Shown one piece after another: positions 1-62,510 of a stretch of DNA of 64,000 bases. The translations under genes and the position numbers were made by a program. Below the pieces are notes generated by a model. That model was not told where the DNA came from. It worked only from the letters and a program-made list of their open reading frames with translations, and made no database searches. Each line of letters begins with the position of its first letter. Positions within the stretch are counted from its first letter, which is position 1. Origin of the DNA: Eudromia elegans (taxonomy: Eukaryota; Chordata; Aves; Tinamiformes; Tinamidae); contig PTEX01000032.1 of NCBI GenBank assembly GCA_003342815.1, positions 5,019,329-5,083,328 on the forward strand. Reading direction: 5' to 3'.

Positions 1-1272
1 ATTAGACAAACAAAAAAAGCTTAAATCAGGATTGTAACCATACTCATGTCCACCATACGTGGACATAATGACCACGTACAGCTGCTAAATTTCAAGCTGT
101 AAAAGAAGAAAATCCCAGCTCTTCAGTTAATATCTTTGGCAGTTGTTTCAGTTATACAGGCTGGGTTTAGCCTTTTGGATCTGTTTTTTAATCAGACACT
201 TTATCTGCTTTATGTGTCTGGAAAGAAAGGTGCTGACAGTATCTTGAAAATGAGGGGTGTGCAGTGCAAGAAAGTTATCAAAAGTGGGAGGAAGGGAAAA
301 AATAATTTTTAGAAACCAGATACGTTCCTGTTAGAGCAATCAAGACCTGGGTCTTCTCCTGTCCTCACTTGTAGCCAGTGACACCATTTCCTCTGGAAAA
401 CAAATAAGAGAAGCAAAGAAGAGCAAAGCTGAGAAATTACTTGCTCAGCATTGCACCAGAAAAGCTCTAGAAAATTCCTTCGTTTTCCTTGTTGCTGGAA
501 TATGCCACCAAGTCTGTAAAATGCTACTGCTAAAACCACTGGCTGGCATCCCCAAGAAACTCTGAATGACCTCAGGGCTTTCACCCACCCTCTATTTTGC
601 CACATTTGATGGCATACACATTGTTACAGGCAGACTGATTCCGATGGAAGTCACCGGACGCCTCGTGTACGTGACATGAGAAGCCACAGTCGGAGCAGAA
701 CTGGGGACAACTCTCCTTCCCACATGGCAGTTTCATTGCCTTACATTAGAAGGGAGATCAGTGAGAAACTTGGGTGCAGCACTGTGAATGATGAATAAAG
801 GCAACCAGCGATTTTCTATGTGGGCTCCTTTGCTGGGAGCGGAGTTGCGGTCACTGCCAATACTTAGATGACCGTGTCCCTGCGTTAGCCCCTCTCTGGA
901 TGGATGGGACTGGTCAGAGCTCTCTGAGCCTCCTTTTCGTGTGCCAGGCTCTCTGCTAACTCATGTAGTTGTCAAAGCATCAGCATATTCACAGTTCAGA
1001 GTTTCTTCACAGCCATCATAGATGGAAACTTTCAGAAAGGTGGCATTTTTTGGTTCTGCAGGGCTCTGGCCCAGATTAAGCAGTCAAGTATCGCCAAGCC
1101 CCTGACTCTGAAGTCCCGGATCTTCCTGCTCCTTGGATCTGCAGACTTGGCCTGAATGCTAACAGGATTTTTAAACTTGGAGAATTTGGGACACTTTCTT
1201 TGCTGCCTGGTTTCTGCATCAATGAAGTTCACGCGGTGACTCACTCTTTACTTCACACTCCAGAGACTAGAA

Positions 1273-1295
1273 TTTTTTTATTATTATTATTTTAT
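1273..1295. repeat. T-rich (TTA)n simple repeat
   Basis: Seven T's followed by repeated TTA. Low-complexity sequence. Confidence 0.85.
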
Positions 1296-4200
1296 CTTTT
1301 AAAGAAAATACATTCTCCTGTAATTACTGGACTCGCAAAGCTCAGGGCTGAAAATAAACCCCAGCAAACACGGGCCTTTCTCCTCCAGCCTGACCTTCAT
1401 GCTGAGACCGCAGCTTTCGGGGGCACTTAAGAGCTCCACTGCTGCTCAGCGGGCATAGACGGGTATCTCGAAAGTCATTTGGAGGGTAAGAAACAGCGCC
1501 GTCCCGGCAGCAAGGCACGGAGAGCTCCTCAAGGTGCTGGATTCCTCTGGTTTAGCAGCTTGGAAGGCTCTGCTGGAGCCTTTGGGAAAGTAGGGGGCTG
1601 GAGAGAGGAGAAGAAAACGAGAGGATCTGAAAGGGGGAATTTGCAGCATTCTCGACTATGAATCCAGCTGTGGGGACAGACGCCCCCATGGAAGGTCTTG
1701 GACAACTGTTGCCTTTCTAAAGTTTGCAAAACATTAATATTTTAAATAGTTTATTCCTCATTACCATAATTAAGACTGCACAAGCCTAAACTCCCTGAAA
1801 ACAGAATTAACAAATTAACAGGTGCAGGGATTGGGAAGTGAGAGGTTTGGGAAAACAGAGCTTGCAAATGTCGGCATTAAGTAGAGCAGTGTAACGATGC
1901 CAAGCCTCAAAGCAGAGCAATTCCTTTGCAGAGTCCCATTCCTGCAACTGGAGGGATACGGCTCAATTTAAACATGAATCTCCTGCAGCTACGCTAGAGC
2001 TGAGCCCCAACTGAGAGCATACAGAATAAATCTCTTCTGAAGAAAAGCTGATGAGCCTCACCTCAGATGTCTCTTTAAAGCCACGCTATCTCGAACGAGC
2101 ACTTAACTCGGAAGCAAGCTGCAAAGTGAAATCCGAAAGGAAATGGAAGAGAATGTAGAAACAGCAGTTCAAAGAAATGAGAAGCAAAAGAAGCAACAGC
2201 AATTGTACTACAGGCAAGAATTGGGGGAGGAAGAGAAGTATCTCCTGCCATGGTGCTACGTTCCTGCTCAGAAGGCTGGGGTAGCCTCTAGGACAGCATC
2301 TTGCAGACCTTGCAGCATTACAACTTAATGCCAAGTGTTAGTAGCCAAAGGGCACAATGTAAGTGTGCAAAGATTAAGAAATAACGTGGTTACTCTTACA
2401 TATCTCTGACCCAGATCTTTAACTTTATGTTCTAAGAATGATCTGGTGGCTGAATAGGCAATTTCATACAGGAGATATTATCCAAGAACCTTATTAGAGC
2501 ATTAATCAAAGCAAATCTCCGTGTCCCGTGCGTTTCTTTATTTACAAGCGCTATTATAGTGTTACTTCGCTTCCATGCTGGCTTATGTCTGTGCAGCTTT
2601 TATTTGTGTCTTCTAGATTGACATGCCTAACTCTCCTGAGAACAGCATTTTTCTATTTTAAATGAGTGTGGTTTTATATCCCCCAGCCTTTCTGGGGATC
2701 TTGAAAAACTCTGTAGCTTGCAGTTCCTGTCCCTCTCCTGAGCTGCGTTAATGAACCGGGGCTTGGATTTGCTTGTTTATTTGTCTGTGCACTCTCCCGT
2801 TTGATATCCCTGCCAGGGGAAGCTCCTCTCAGATACTTCCTCTGCTCGCTTTCCATAAAGATTTCTCTATTTTTTTGTACAATGTTTTCCTATCCCCGCC
2901 ACTCTGGGCTGCACAGCCAAGGCAGTGGAGAGGCTGCCTCGACTGAAGTGCAAGTTGCTCAGACCAGGCGTGACTCGTAAAAGACAAAACCCAGGGTGAA
3001 GCAGCAGAAAGAGATAAGCGGGGACTGCAGTGCCAGGGAGCTCTGCAGTGCAAACCAACCCCTGCTCCCAGGACACAGGGACCAGCACTTCTGAGATTCC
3101 CTTCCTTCTCCTGGAAGCCCCTTAAGAAATCCAGCTTTGTTCCGGAAAGCTGTCAGGAAAGTGTCCCAAAGTTCCTTCCCTTTCGGCAGCTGCAGCTCCC
3201 TTTTCAGTTGCTTTGTCCCATCCCAAAGCTGCTGTGTGCGGGCAGTGAGGGAGCGTTTTTGTGAGACTTGAGTGTGTTGTTTTCCCCTGATGGCCTCTTC
3301 CTACCAAGCATCTCTGATCTGCTTTAAATGGCAAAACCAGGAACAAAATAAAACGGAGCTCGAGTTACGGGTGCGCTGTAACCCGGGAGACCATCAGCAT
3401 CAGGCCCGCTGAGAGATGCCGCTTTTCATGTGGGGGCGACAAGGACGCTCCTAGCAGCGCCCATCCAGCTGCAGTAGCTGCTCCCTGCTAAGAAATCCAC
3501 TCGTTCCAAGACAAGAAACAGAGCCCGAGCAGCCATCCCGCTGGCTGCCCCGGGCTGGCCCGTTGCTCATCCTGCTACTTGTGCCTCCGTTCTGTGTTTC
3601 CCCTTAGTGAGCAGGGATGAGAGAGGAAGGCAGCGCTCGCTCCTGTCCCGCGTAGGAGCTTGGTCCTTGGGCTCCGTGCCGGAGCATTTCCTACCATCTC
3701 TCCCATTCCTACATGCAGGAAGCTGTGTGGTGCTGTTGGGACACATCTAACCAAATCAGGGCCTGTCCACAGAGAAGTGACCAATTCTCTGCAACCAGCC
3801 TTTTTGTCATGCACTGTTTCAGAAGAAGGTTCCCAGTAAGGATAAGAAGCTTGTTTAAGCCACAAAGGTAGCAAAATAGAGCTCCAGACAATGCCTTTTT
3901 GAAGGTAAGTTCTGCCCAAGAGCACATGAGGCTTCAGTAGCTGGAGATGGAAGACAGGGAACCATGAGGGATGAAAGGGAGAGGAGGAACTTTTCTGGGT
4001 TGCTCCAAGTGATTTTGCCAGCGGTGCATCAGCTCCTTGGAGAACAGCCACAGGGGAAAGTCCCGCTCCTGTGAAGCAACGTTTTGTTCTTGTGCGCAGC
4101 TTTTGAACCACAGAAGCAGTAGACTTGATAGAGGAAGCTAGCAAGGGCAGAATATGATTCCCAGTTGGAGGAAGGGTTTGAAGGGGAGGGCAGGGGCATC

Positions 4201-4920
4201 TTTTTAAGTCCTTGGGCTTATCAGGTGACTTATCCTTCTGGTCAGGTCAACTCAGATGCAAAAAAGGGATTAGTTTGCTGGAAGACATGTTCTTTTGTTC
4301 CCAGCTGCAGCAGTTGGTCTCTCATCTGCAGAGACCCCTGCAAAAGCCACAGGACATTTTAAGCCAAAGAGCTCAGTTTGACCCTGAGGCCAGCTCCACT
4401 CCTGCAGTCATTGCTGGAGCATAGGAGAGCCCTTCAGCTTCTCACTAAAACAACGACTTTCATCTGCTGCATGCTCTTTTTCAGGCTCTCCCCATGGGTT
4501 TAAGTGCATGCAGTGTAGCAGTATGGTGTGTTATTTTCCTTTGAAATATATATGGAGTTGTGCTCCTCTGCTAGAAGAAAGCAAGGTCAAACGAGCGCCT
4601 TGCACATGGAATGGAAAGAGGCAGATTTTGCAAAACTGCTTCCTTGTAGGCCTACAGGATCACAGTGGCTCCATCCAGCAAGGAGAGCTATTCATCAGGC
4701 AGGGGTTCAGCTGTGCTGGGATTTCCATCCTGCCATTCTAGGTGCTCTTGTAGGTGACCTGATGTCACTGAGCACCTTAAAGGCAGAGGGCTGGGATGCT
4801 GAGTAGGTTCACAAGTCTTAGTTAACACCACTGGTTAAACAGAGAAAAACAGGTCCTTTTGTAAGCCAAACAGTGTCTCCAAGACTACTATATGCATGAC
4901 ATCTTTTATAATGATATTTT

Positions 4921-4949
4921 TATGTATATATACATATATATATATGTAT
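4921..4949. repeat. (TA)n-rich microsatellite
   Basis: Alternating TA/CA steps with one run of five TA units. Confidence 0.9.
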
Positions 4950-7250
4950 CTACCCATACCCATATGCAGTTGGTCATGACTCATCAATTGATTATACAGC
5001 GGAAGGGAATTATACCAAAGAGTTGGCCTTTCCAAATCACACATATATAACTTTGATAATTGTCACCCTCTCCAGGAAGTTCAGAATTGCAACTGGGACT
5101 TGAGTCAAATTATGACATTTTGTGTTACTGGCAAAGAATTTTTTTGGCTCCTGAAAATTTATAATCTCAAATTCGAGATTGTCTTTTATAAAGACTTCTT
5201 GGATTAGAAGTTTACATGCAGTACCCCAGTGACTGTAATTATTCTTAAACTGTACTTTAACCGATGATGAGCAAGAAGCATTTTAACAGGAAATTTGCTC
5301 CTTGTCTTCCTAAGGCACATCCACCAATGTGAATGAGGAGCGACTGCAGCCTTACATTTTATTGCTTGCTCTGTTAGTGCTCCCTCTCTCACTCAGCCTG
5401 GGCAGGGAAACCAGATTACTCATCTTCAGTTTTATTGGCTGGCAGTTTCTCATTTTCATGTCATACTGCAAACCTGCAAGTTTTGGAAAGCACCTATTCC
5501 AGGGGAGCGATTTATCTTGCATAACTTACGAGGGGAATACAAACTTCCCGAGATCGTTGTGTCTCTGTGAGGGGAAATTATGCAGCCATATATGGCCGAA
5601 GGTCACTGCATTTTTTTGTCTTTTCCAAGATTTCTTAGGCTGTGGCTTTTAATGTTTCTGACCAGACAGTGGTGAGTGATAGAGAGATTTTGGGAGAAGC
5701 AGTGAGACTTAGGGTTACAATCCAGTTCCCACTGACTCTATGGAAAAAGCAATCTTCTGGGAGAAGAGAGTGGCTTTACAGAAGAAAAAGAACTGCAGAA
5801 TGTTATAAAGTAAGTTTTGCTTCCTCAGATTGTATGAGATATGAGCTCATTTGGGCTTTGCTAGTAAATAAGATCCAGAGCACTTAAAGGAAGGTTCCAA
5901 TCACAAATTCAGCTGATCCATTAACTAAATGTAATGATATTTACCTAAGTGCCCCTTCTGGACTATTTCGTAACTTCATAACAATATTAGTGAGTGCACA
6001 GCCCCTGACCGTGATGAAAGAGGTGGACCATCCTAGTGGATATGGTCCATGGTTTCAAGAGCTCTGAGGGTCCAGATTAGAAGCTCAAGATGGGGAACAT
6101 ATTCTCTCTGAAACACTTAAAAGGAAGAATTGCCTTGGAAGGCTGAAAAGAAGCAATGAAGTAAGATACATTGCAACGGAAAGTCTCTTTTATTGGACTA
6201 GCTGCTATAGCTAGGAAATACAGACACGCTTTCCAGCATATCAACCCGTCTGCACATCCAAGAGAGAGAAGATGAGGCGACATTTAAAGCCACACGCAGA
6301 GTTTTGCCAACATGAGTCAGAGCGAGTCTCCAGCGGGAGGGAAGGACCAGCCGGTCCGTTTGCGGCTTGGTGGGTGCCCGTTTCCTCCACGGCTGCAATG
6401 CACGATGAGAGGTGGCTGCTCCCACTGTGGCCCTCAGGTGGGAAGGGCAGCTCCTGGGCATCAGTCTTGTAGTGAGATCTGGGATTTGATCTTGTGCTCA
6501 TCGTGGGTCAGGTGCTCATTTGTAAGGAAGTCATATGGAAAATTTGTGTTTTCAAGTTCTAGGTGCAGAGTTCAACATTTTAATGCAACTGTGTTTTCAT
6601 TTTTATTCCCTCTTGACGGTATCTCATTGTTGGTTCTCTTTAGCTTCCTCAAAATCACTTGCTCCTTTTCTTATCTAGACTTCATCAATATTATTTTCTT
6701 AAATCTTAAGGGTGGGGGGCAGTAACACACCAAAATAGCAAGAGGTCCAGGACCTGCCCACTTTGGCTATTGCTTTTAGCAGGAGATGCTGTTTCCAGGA
6801 GGCTGGTGGTTTGGGAGATTATTGTGAGGAAGCAGAGATATCTGGGATCACTTGTTCCATGTCTGAGCAAATGCATGTGTTGGAGTGATGCTCTCTTCTC
6901 AGGCTTTGAAAGAGAAAGACATCAGGTTTTGAAGGTCTGTCTTCAATCACACTGGGTCTCAGGCTGAGAGGCTTCTCAACAGCTAATGTCTTGCTGAAAT
7001 CTTCCATGTAGCCCAGGCAGAAATGTATTAGCTTTGACACAGCATGCTGTAATTTCCAAACCCTGTTGACAGTTTGTCTTGGTTAGGCTATGCACATGAT
7101 AGTAGGAGAAGAATCCAGGGCAAATCATCTATCTGATGGATCTATCCTGTAGAGTTTTATTGCACCTTCATGTATGCTTGAAGGAATTTTTTTTTGTATT
7201 GTAGTTGTACTGAGAGATGGGATTGTTCTGAGAAGTTAAGATATCTGTAG

Positions 7251-7273
7251 CTTTTTTTTTTTCTTTTTTTTTT
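7251..7273. repeat. Poly-pyrimidine (T) run
   Basis: Two runs of ten or more T's separated by one C. Low-complexity sequence. Confidence 0.9.
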
Positions 7274-8908
7274 CTCCTTCATAGCTGTGGGAATGGAAAA
7301 GGATCCAATTCTAGTGTGATGTTTCATAAGGTGACATTTGTTATAACTCATTGCAAACATTACTCACCACCTACAAAACATTCAATTAAACTGAAGAGAA
7401 GTGAAAAATACCCAGCTGCACTTCAGCAGCTGCATTTGTCATCAGTCCTGCAGGTTTTTTGGAGCCAGCAACTCCTCCTCTGTGACCTGCATCCTGTGGT
7501 TGCTTTTCTGCTGCCTCCAGGACTATCCATGTGCCCCTTGGGGCTCCCTACTGCTATGAACCCGAGGGTCCCACAAAGATGAGGTTTGCTGTGTCCTTAG
7601 GGCTTCTCCTCATGTACCCAGAGGTCATTTTCTTCCATGTTGTCCTGCGTCTCTCTCTGCTGTACTGGAGTTTCAGTGAGAGTTGCCTGGCCCCTGTAGG
7701 GACAGCTTTTTCAAAAATGAAATTTCAAAGATGAGTTGTAATCCTTAGTCCTTTGGAAAATCAGAGCAGTCCGTTATACACATCATTTATTAAGAGGCTT
7801 CAAGCTCCTAAGTCACTCAAGATTGTTCTTTAGTTTTAAAAGCTTTACTGGCATAACATTTCTTTAAGAAAGGCATTAAATGACCAAACTGGGAAATGGC
7901 TTAGCTGCTTTCTGTGCTAGCAGTCATCCTGGCACATCGATTTGCCCAAATAAATCCCCTTCCTGCAGCACACAGATCCCACAGCTGATACATTAAACAA
8001 AACACCCATAAGCTACCAGTTGAAAAGTAGAGCCAATATATTCATGATGCTTCGTATGTAGGTTATAGGTCATTTTCCATCTAACGCCTTTGTCCTCTGA
8101 TTAAGACTCATGCGTCGAGAGCTCCAATTCCTAAAATGTAACAGAAGGAGGCAGTGATGCTTTCAGGTTGCTACACTGGATGAAGGGTGGGATTTCTTCC
8201 TCCTTCTCCTAGACTGTAAGCAAAGCTAGTGCTGCTAGAAAGTGCAAGTGGGGCCCTTCTACATTAGGCTGTCTTTGGGTCCTATTTATAGATGAGAAAA
8301 GTGAGAAAAATACGTTAGAAACACGCAAGCTTTAAAATAAAACTGTGACCTAGTCAAAGAATAAACATTAGAGAAAAATGAAAACCTATTTTAAGAAACA
8401 AGAGCAATGAAGGGAGTGAAAATGATGAAAACAAACCTTATTACTGTAAACAGAAGGGTGTAATTCACCAGCTGCCACCAGTGACAGTTCAGAGGTGCTG
8501 ACGATCTGGCTCAGCAGTTATAAAACAGGAGGAGGTGGACAAAAAAACATTCAGAGTGAGAAAAGGCAGAGGTGAGAAATCCTCCTGTTGGCACACGTGG
8601 ATAGATTAACCGTAAACAAGACTGGGGTGCTCAGCAGATGAAAGAAATCACTCGCCTAGCGTTTGCACCACATTTAAGAGTATTTGCAGTGTCATTCTGC
8701 ATGCACTAGTGGCACCATTTATTTTTCCAGGTTGACTTTTAGTGCAGGGTTGCTCAAGGAGTAAGGTGGTTGCATTAGGAGCAAAACATCTTAAATAGGA
8801 ATCAGAAGCTTTTACTGCAATGAACTCTCAGAGGTTTGTTCACCAGGAAGAGCTGGTAGGGATGGCTTGTGCATTTTGTCACTTATGTGCCCTCTTCTTG
8901 CCCGCCAG

Positions 8909-59637
<50,729 letters not shown>

Positions 59638-60678
59638 GTAAAGCTGTCTAACACCTGCTAGAAAACTTAGCTAATTATTTGTAACAGTTTGCTATCACCT
59701 GGTCCAGCGGTACCATTTCCTTTCTGTCTATAAGAGAAAAAAAAAGTGTAAACTCCAGTTACGTTAGCCTATTTTATAGCCATCTGCATCTTTCACACTC
59801 CCTAATGGCACATTGAAGGTTTCACCCTTTCTAAGATCCCTCTAAACCCCAGGGCTCCCTTCCCACGCAGCCGCAGGGCCCGGACGGGTGGCACCGAGAG
59901 CTGCTCCTTGCCAGGGCACCACCCGGTTCACGCGCTCCGAGGGCCTACAGCTCATTCAGTTGTGTGCATTTTTTTAAGGCTGTCTACCCCTTTCACACCC
60001 TAAACTCCTCCTGACACTCCACTAGAGCCTGGCATGGCTGCTGCTTTACCCCGTTCCCCTCACGAGGAGGGGGCTCCAGGCTGGAGCGGCACGGGGAGCA
60101 CCCGGCCCTGTCACCCCCTCCTGCCCTGACCTAAGGTCCCTCGTGGCCCCTCAGAGCCTGTGTGAGGCACCTCCTGCGAGAGAAAACCTGCGCCCGAGCT
60201 CGCAGCAAAGGCGCCATCTCCGCGAGAGGCCCGTGCAGAGGAGCTGGGCGCGAGGGCGGCCACTTGGAGGCGGTGGGGCTGGGAAACCTCCACCTATGCC
60301 TGGGTCAGATGTGGGGCAGCAGTGGCAGCAGCACAGAGGGGTAGCAGGAGGGACCCTTGATGGTCCAGTGGCCCACAGGGCACAGGAGGATGTGGGACAC
60401 TGTAAGCATGACGCCTGTTGAGGGAAAAGCCCTTGCTGGGTTTTCCCTTTGGGGATGCGAGTCACAACAGGGTGCACGGTGCCCATGGGAGCCTTGGGGA
60501 GGCAGAGGGGCTCTGAAAGCCACCAGGGGCCCGGGGAGCCCAGCCCCGTCTGCAGCAGCCCAGCGCAGGGCCCGGTGCTGCTCCACGCTCCAGAAACCCA
60601 ACGTCCCCCACCACAGGGCTGCAGGCAGCAGCAACCGACAGCCGCTCTCAAAACAGGCCCAGGAAAAACCCCAACTTT

Positions 60679-60684
60679 AATAAA
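60679..60684 (+). promoter_or_regulatory. TRPC5: Candidate proximal poly(A) signal AATAAA
   Basis: Canonical hexamer about 1.04 kb after the TRPC5 stop. A G/T-rich stretch lies about 65-90 bases downstream, farther than usual. Uncertain. Confidence 0.35.
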
Positions 60685-61950
60685 CCCCAGCGACTGAGGC
60701 CATCTCTGGAAACACAAACCTTAGCACGAGCTGCTACTGGGGACACAGTGAAAGGTTTGCGTTGTTTTACACCTCACCTAAGCCCCCCAGCCACTCCAGT
60801 GTATTTCCTCGCTAACAAGTGGGGAAAACTTGCAAAAATGTAAACACCCTTCCTGTGCAGGCAGCACAGATCACATTAACCTGCTGTGCACAGGAAGGGC
60901 AGGGCAGGAACCAGCACGTTTCAGGGGAACGAGGATAACGCGGTACCCCGAACTCTCCCGATCGTGTTCTGGGGCATCACAGGGCTGCATCACGTGCATC
61001 CCTGCACGCGCATCACAGGGCTGCTCGGCTCGGTCTCCCGTGGGATCTGCTGCAAGACTCAGACATTTCCCAGCTAAGTGCTGATCAGAGCTGACTTGTC
61101 AGCTTAACACAAACCTTTGGTTGGGCCAAGTGATTAACACACATATGCAGGAGTCACAGAACTGCCCACCTGGACCCCAGCAAGGCCGAGTCTGTCTGAC
61201 CGCAGCAACGCTCCCCCAGGATAGCAACAGGCATAGAGCAGCTGATGGATGAGCAGTAGCCTTAGCATGCTTAAATGGGATCTTTAGAGGAGAAAAAGCA
61301 TCTTGTCAGAAACAATACACCAGAAATGGTGAATTTGTTTTGCTTACATTCACTTGCAGTCAGAATTCAGGATTTCACTGGCATTTTTCTATTTTCAATT
61401 GCTGAAAAGGAAAGCAGGTTCTGGTGAAAGTTACTCCTCCCTTTGAGGAAATGAGCGAGCTACCTCTGTGCTGACTGCGTAGGAGCTGCCGGGGCACTCG
61501 AGGGGCTCCAGCGACAACCCGAGCTTTTGGGCTCGGTGATCTCGAAGCTTTTCCAACCATAATGATTCAGTGTGACCGGTGCATGCCTGGCCCTCAGCCT
61601 GTGTGCTTCAATAACAGCCCTGAAACACGTGAAAGGAATTTGGAATTAGGAATAACAGTTCTGGAGCACTTGCCCTTTCTTCAGGTTACTTGCACTTGAA
61701 ATTGCTTGATTATTTATCAGTCCCCCTCTAGTGCCATTTTCACCCATCTGTTTAGAGCAGGGCACCCAAAAGGCGCCACTGCTCAGAAGTTAACAAGTGA
61801 CATCCAGCTGGAGGACCTCACACCGCCCCAGGAGGTGTTTGTACTCTGAGCAGGGACTGGAGGAGCTCTTCCAGAAATATGAAATTGGAGCACACGTGTC
61901 GCCGCAGACTATCTGAATAGCAGTATTTGTAGATTAGTCACTGGTATATC

Positions 61951-61958
61951 TGTAAATA
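61951..61958 (+). promoter_or_regulatory. TRPC5: Pumilio-type element in the 3' UTR
   Basis: A perfect UGUANAUA match (TGTAAATA), followed within 20 bases by ATTTA-type AU-rich sequence. PUF proteins bind this motif in 3' UTRs of many neuronal mRNAs to repress or destabilise them. Binding here is inferred from the motif only. Confidence 0.4.
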
Positions 61959-61992
61959 TTTGACTATTTATTTGTGTACGTGGCCCTACAAA

Positions 61993-62212
61993 GCAGCATG
62001 GGATGGGAGAACTGTGTTCCTGGGGTCTGTTCCCAGCTCTTCCACCAACCCACCTGTGACCTTGGGCAAGTCACGTAGCCTCCCTAATGCCTCAGTTTCC
62101 CCATCTGTAAAATAGGGATAACAACGCTTACCTACCTCGCGGGGGGTTAGTTCTCTAAGCACTTTCAGATCTTCTGACTAAAGGCGCTGTAGACGCACTA
62201 AGTAGTTAATAT
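61993..62212 (+). repeat. MIR-family (CORE-SINE) element, + orientation
   Basis: The stretch runs in the order of a sense MIR. A tRNA-like part comes first (GTCTGTTCCCAGCTCTTCC), then the CORE (TGTGACCTTGGGCAAGTCAC, CCTCAGTTTCCCCATCTGTA, AAATAGGGATAACAA, TTACCTACCTCG), then an L2-like tail including AAGCACTTTCAGA. Divergence from the consensus I remember is high, as expected of an amniote-age copy. It lies in the probable 3' UTR of TRPC5. Recognition is from memory of the consensus. Confidence 0.85.
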
Positions 62213-62484
62213 GAGCAGCAGTAGCACTCACTTTTATTTTCTTACAACTAATTCTGGTTAGGATTTACCTGTGGGAGCATTATGGGGGTTTTCCATGAGG
62301 AAAGATGGGACGCAGGGGCCTCGGCAGCGGACGGGGAGCAGCGCAGAGGCCCGGGCTCTGCTCGCCCCTTGCTCTCGGGGCTTACGTATCGCCCTCGCTC
62401 TGCTCGCGTTTCCTCCTCCTTTTCTAATGGTACCTGTAACAATTTCAAGCAGCATCAGCCATTGTACATGTTACAGACTATTTA

Positions 62485-62490
62485 AATAAA
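62485..62490 (+). promoter_or_regulatory. TRPC5: Candidate distal poly(A) signal AATAAA
   Basis: Canonical hexamer in an AT-rich setting about 2.85 kb after the stop, followed by a modest GT-containing stretch 35-50 bases on. This is my preferred end of the long transcript, without direct evidence. Confidence 0.45.
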
Positions 62491-62510
62491 TCCGTTCACA
62501 TATAAAACCT

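Larger units (their letters stand above)
1..8908 (+). other. Upstream non-coding DNA, probably the 3' part of TRPC5 intron 1
   Basis: No exon with protein similarity was found here on either strand. The ORFs present, including a 189-codon minus-strand one at 3575-4144, have no recognisable motif. Simple sequence includes a (TTA)n stretch at about 1273-1295, a (TA)n stretch at 4921-4949 and a T-rich run at 7251-7273. A short stretch at 8285-8310 faintly resembles the MIR core. A strong donor-like site (GGTAAGT at 3904) exists, but no paired exon could be supported. Confidence 0.6.
59638..62510 (+). other. TRPC5: TRPC5 3' UTR (end provisional)
   Basis: Begins after the TAA stop. No splice or gene signal interrupts it. 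Canonical AATAAA hexamers occur at 60679-60684 and 62485-62490, so the transcript may have a short (about 1.1 kb) and a long (about 2.9 kb) 3' UTR. The region includes a CpG-rich block (about 60175-60270), a Pumilio-type UGUAAAUA at 61951-61958, AU-rich motifs and a MIR-like SINE. The true end cannot be fixed without transcript data. Confidence 0.55.

Noticed and set aside
3575-4144. 189-codon open frame on the minus strand upstream of TRPC5
   Set aside because: No recognisable motif, no ATG-led coding pattern supported by neighbours, no splice partners. Best read as chance.
60151-60717. 188-codon minus-strand frame in the 3' UTR
   Set aside because: CpG- and GC-rich composition explains it. 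Kept only as a possible antisense transcript question, not called as a gene.
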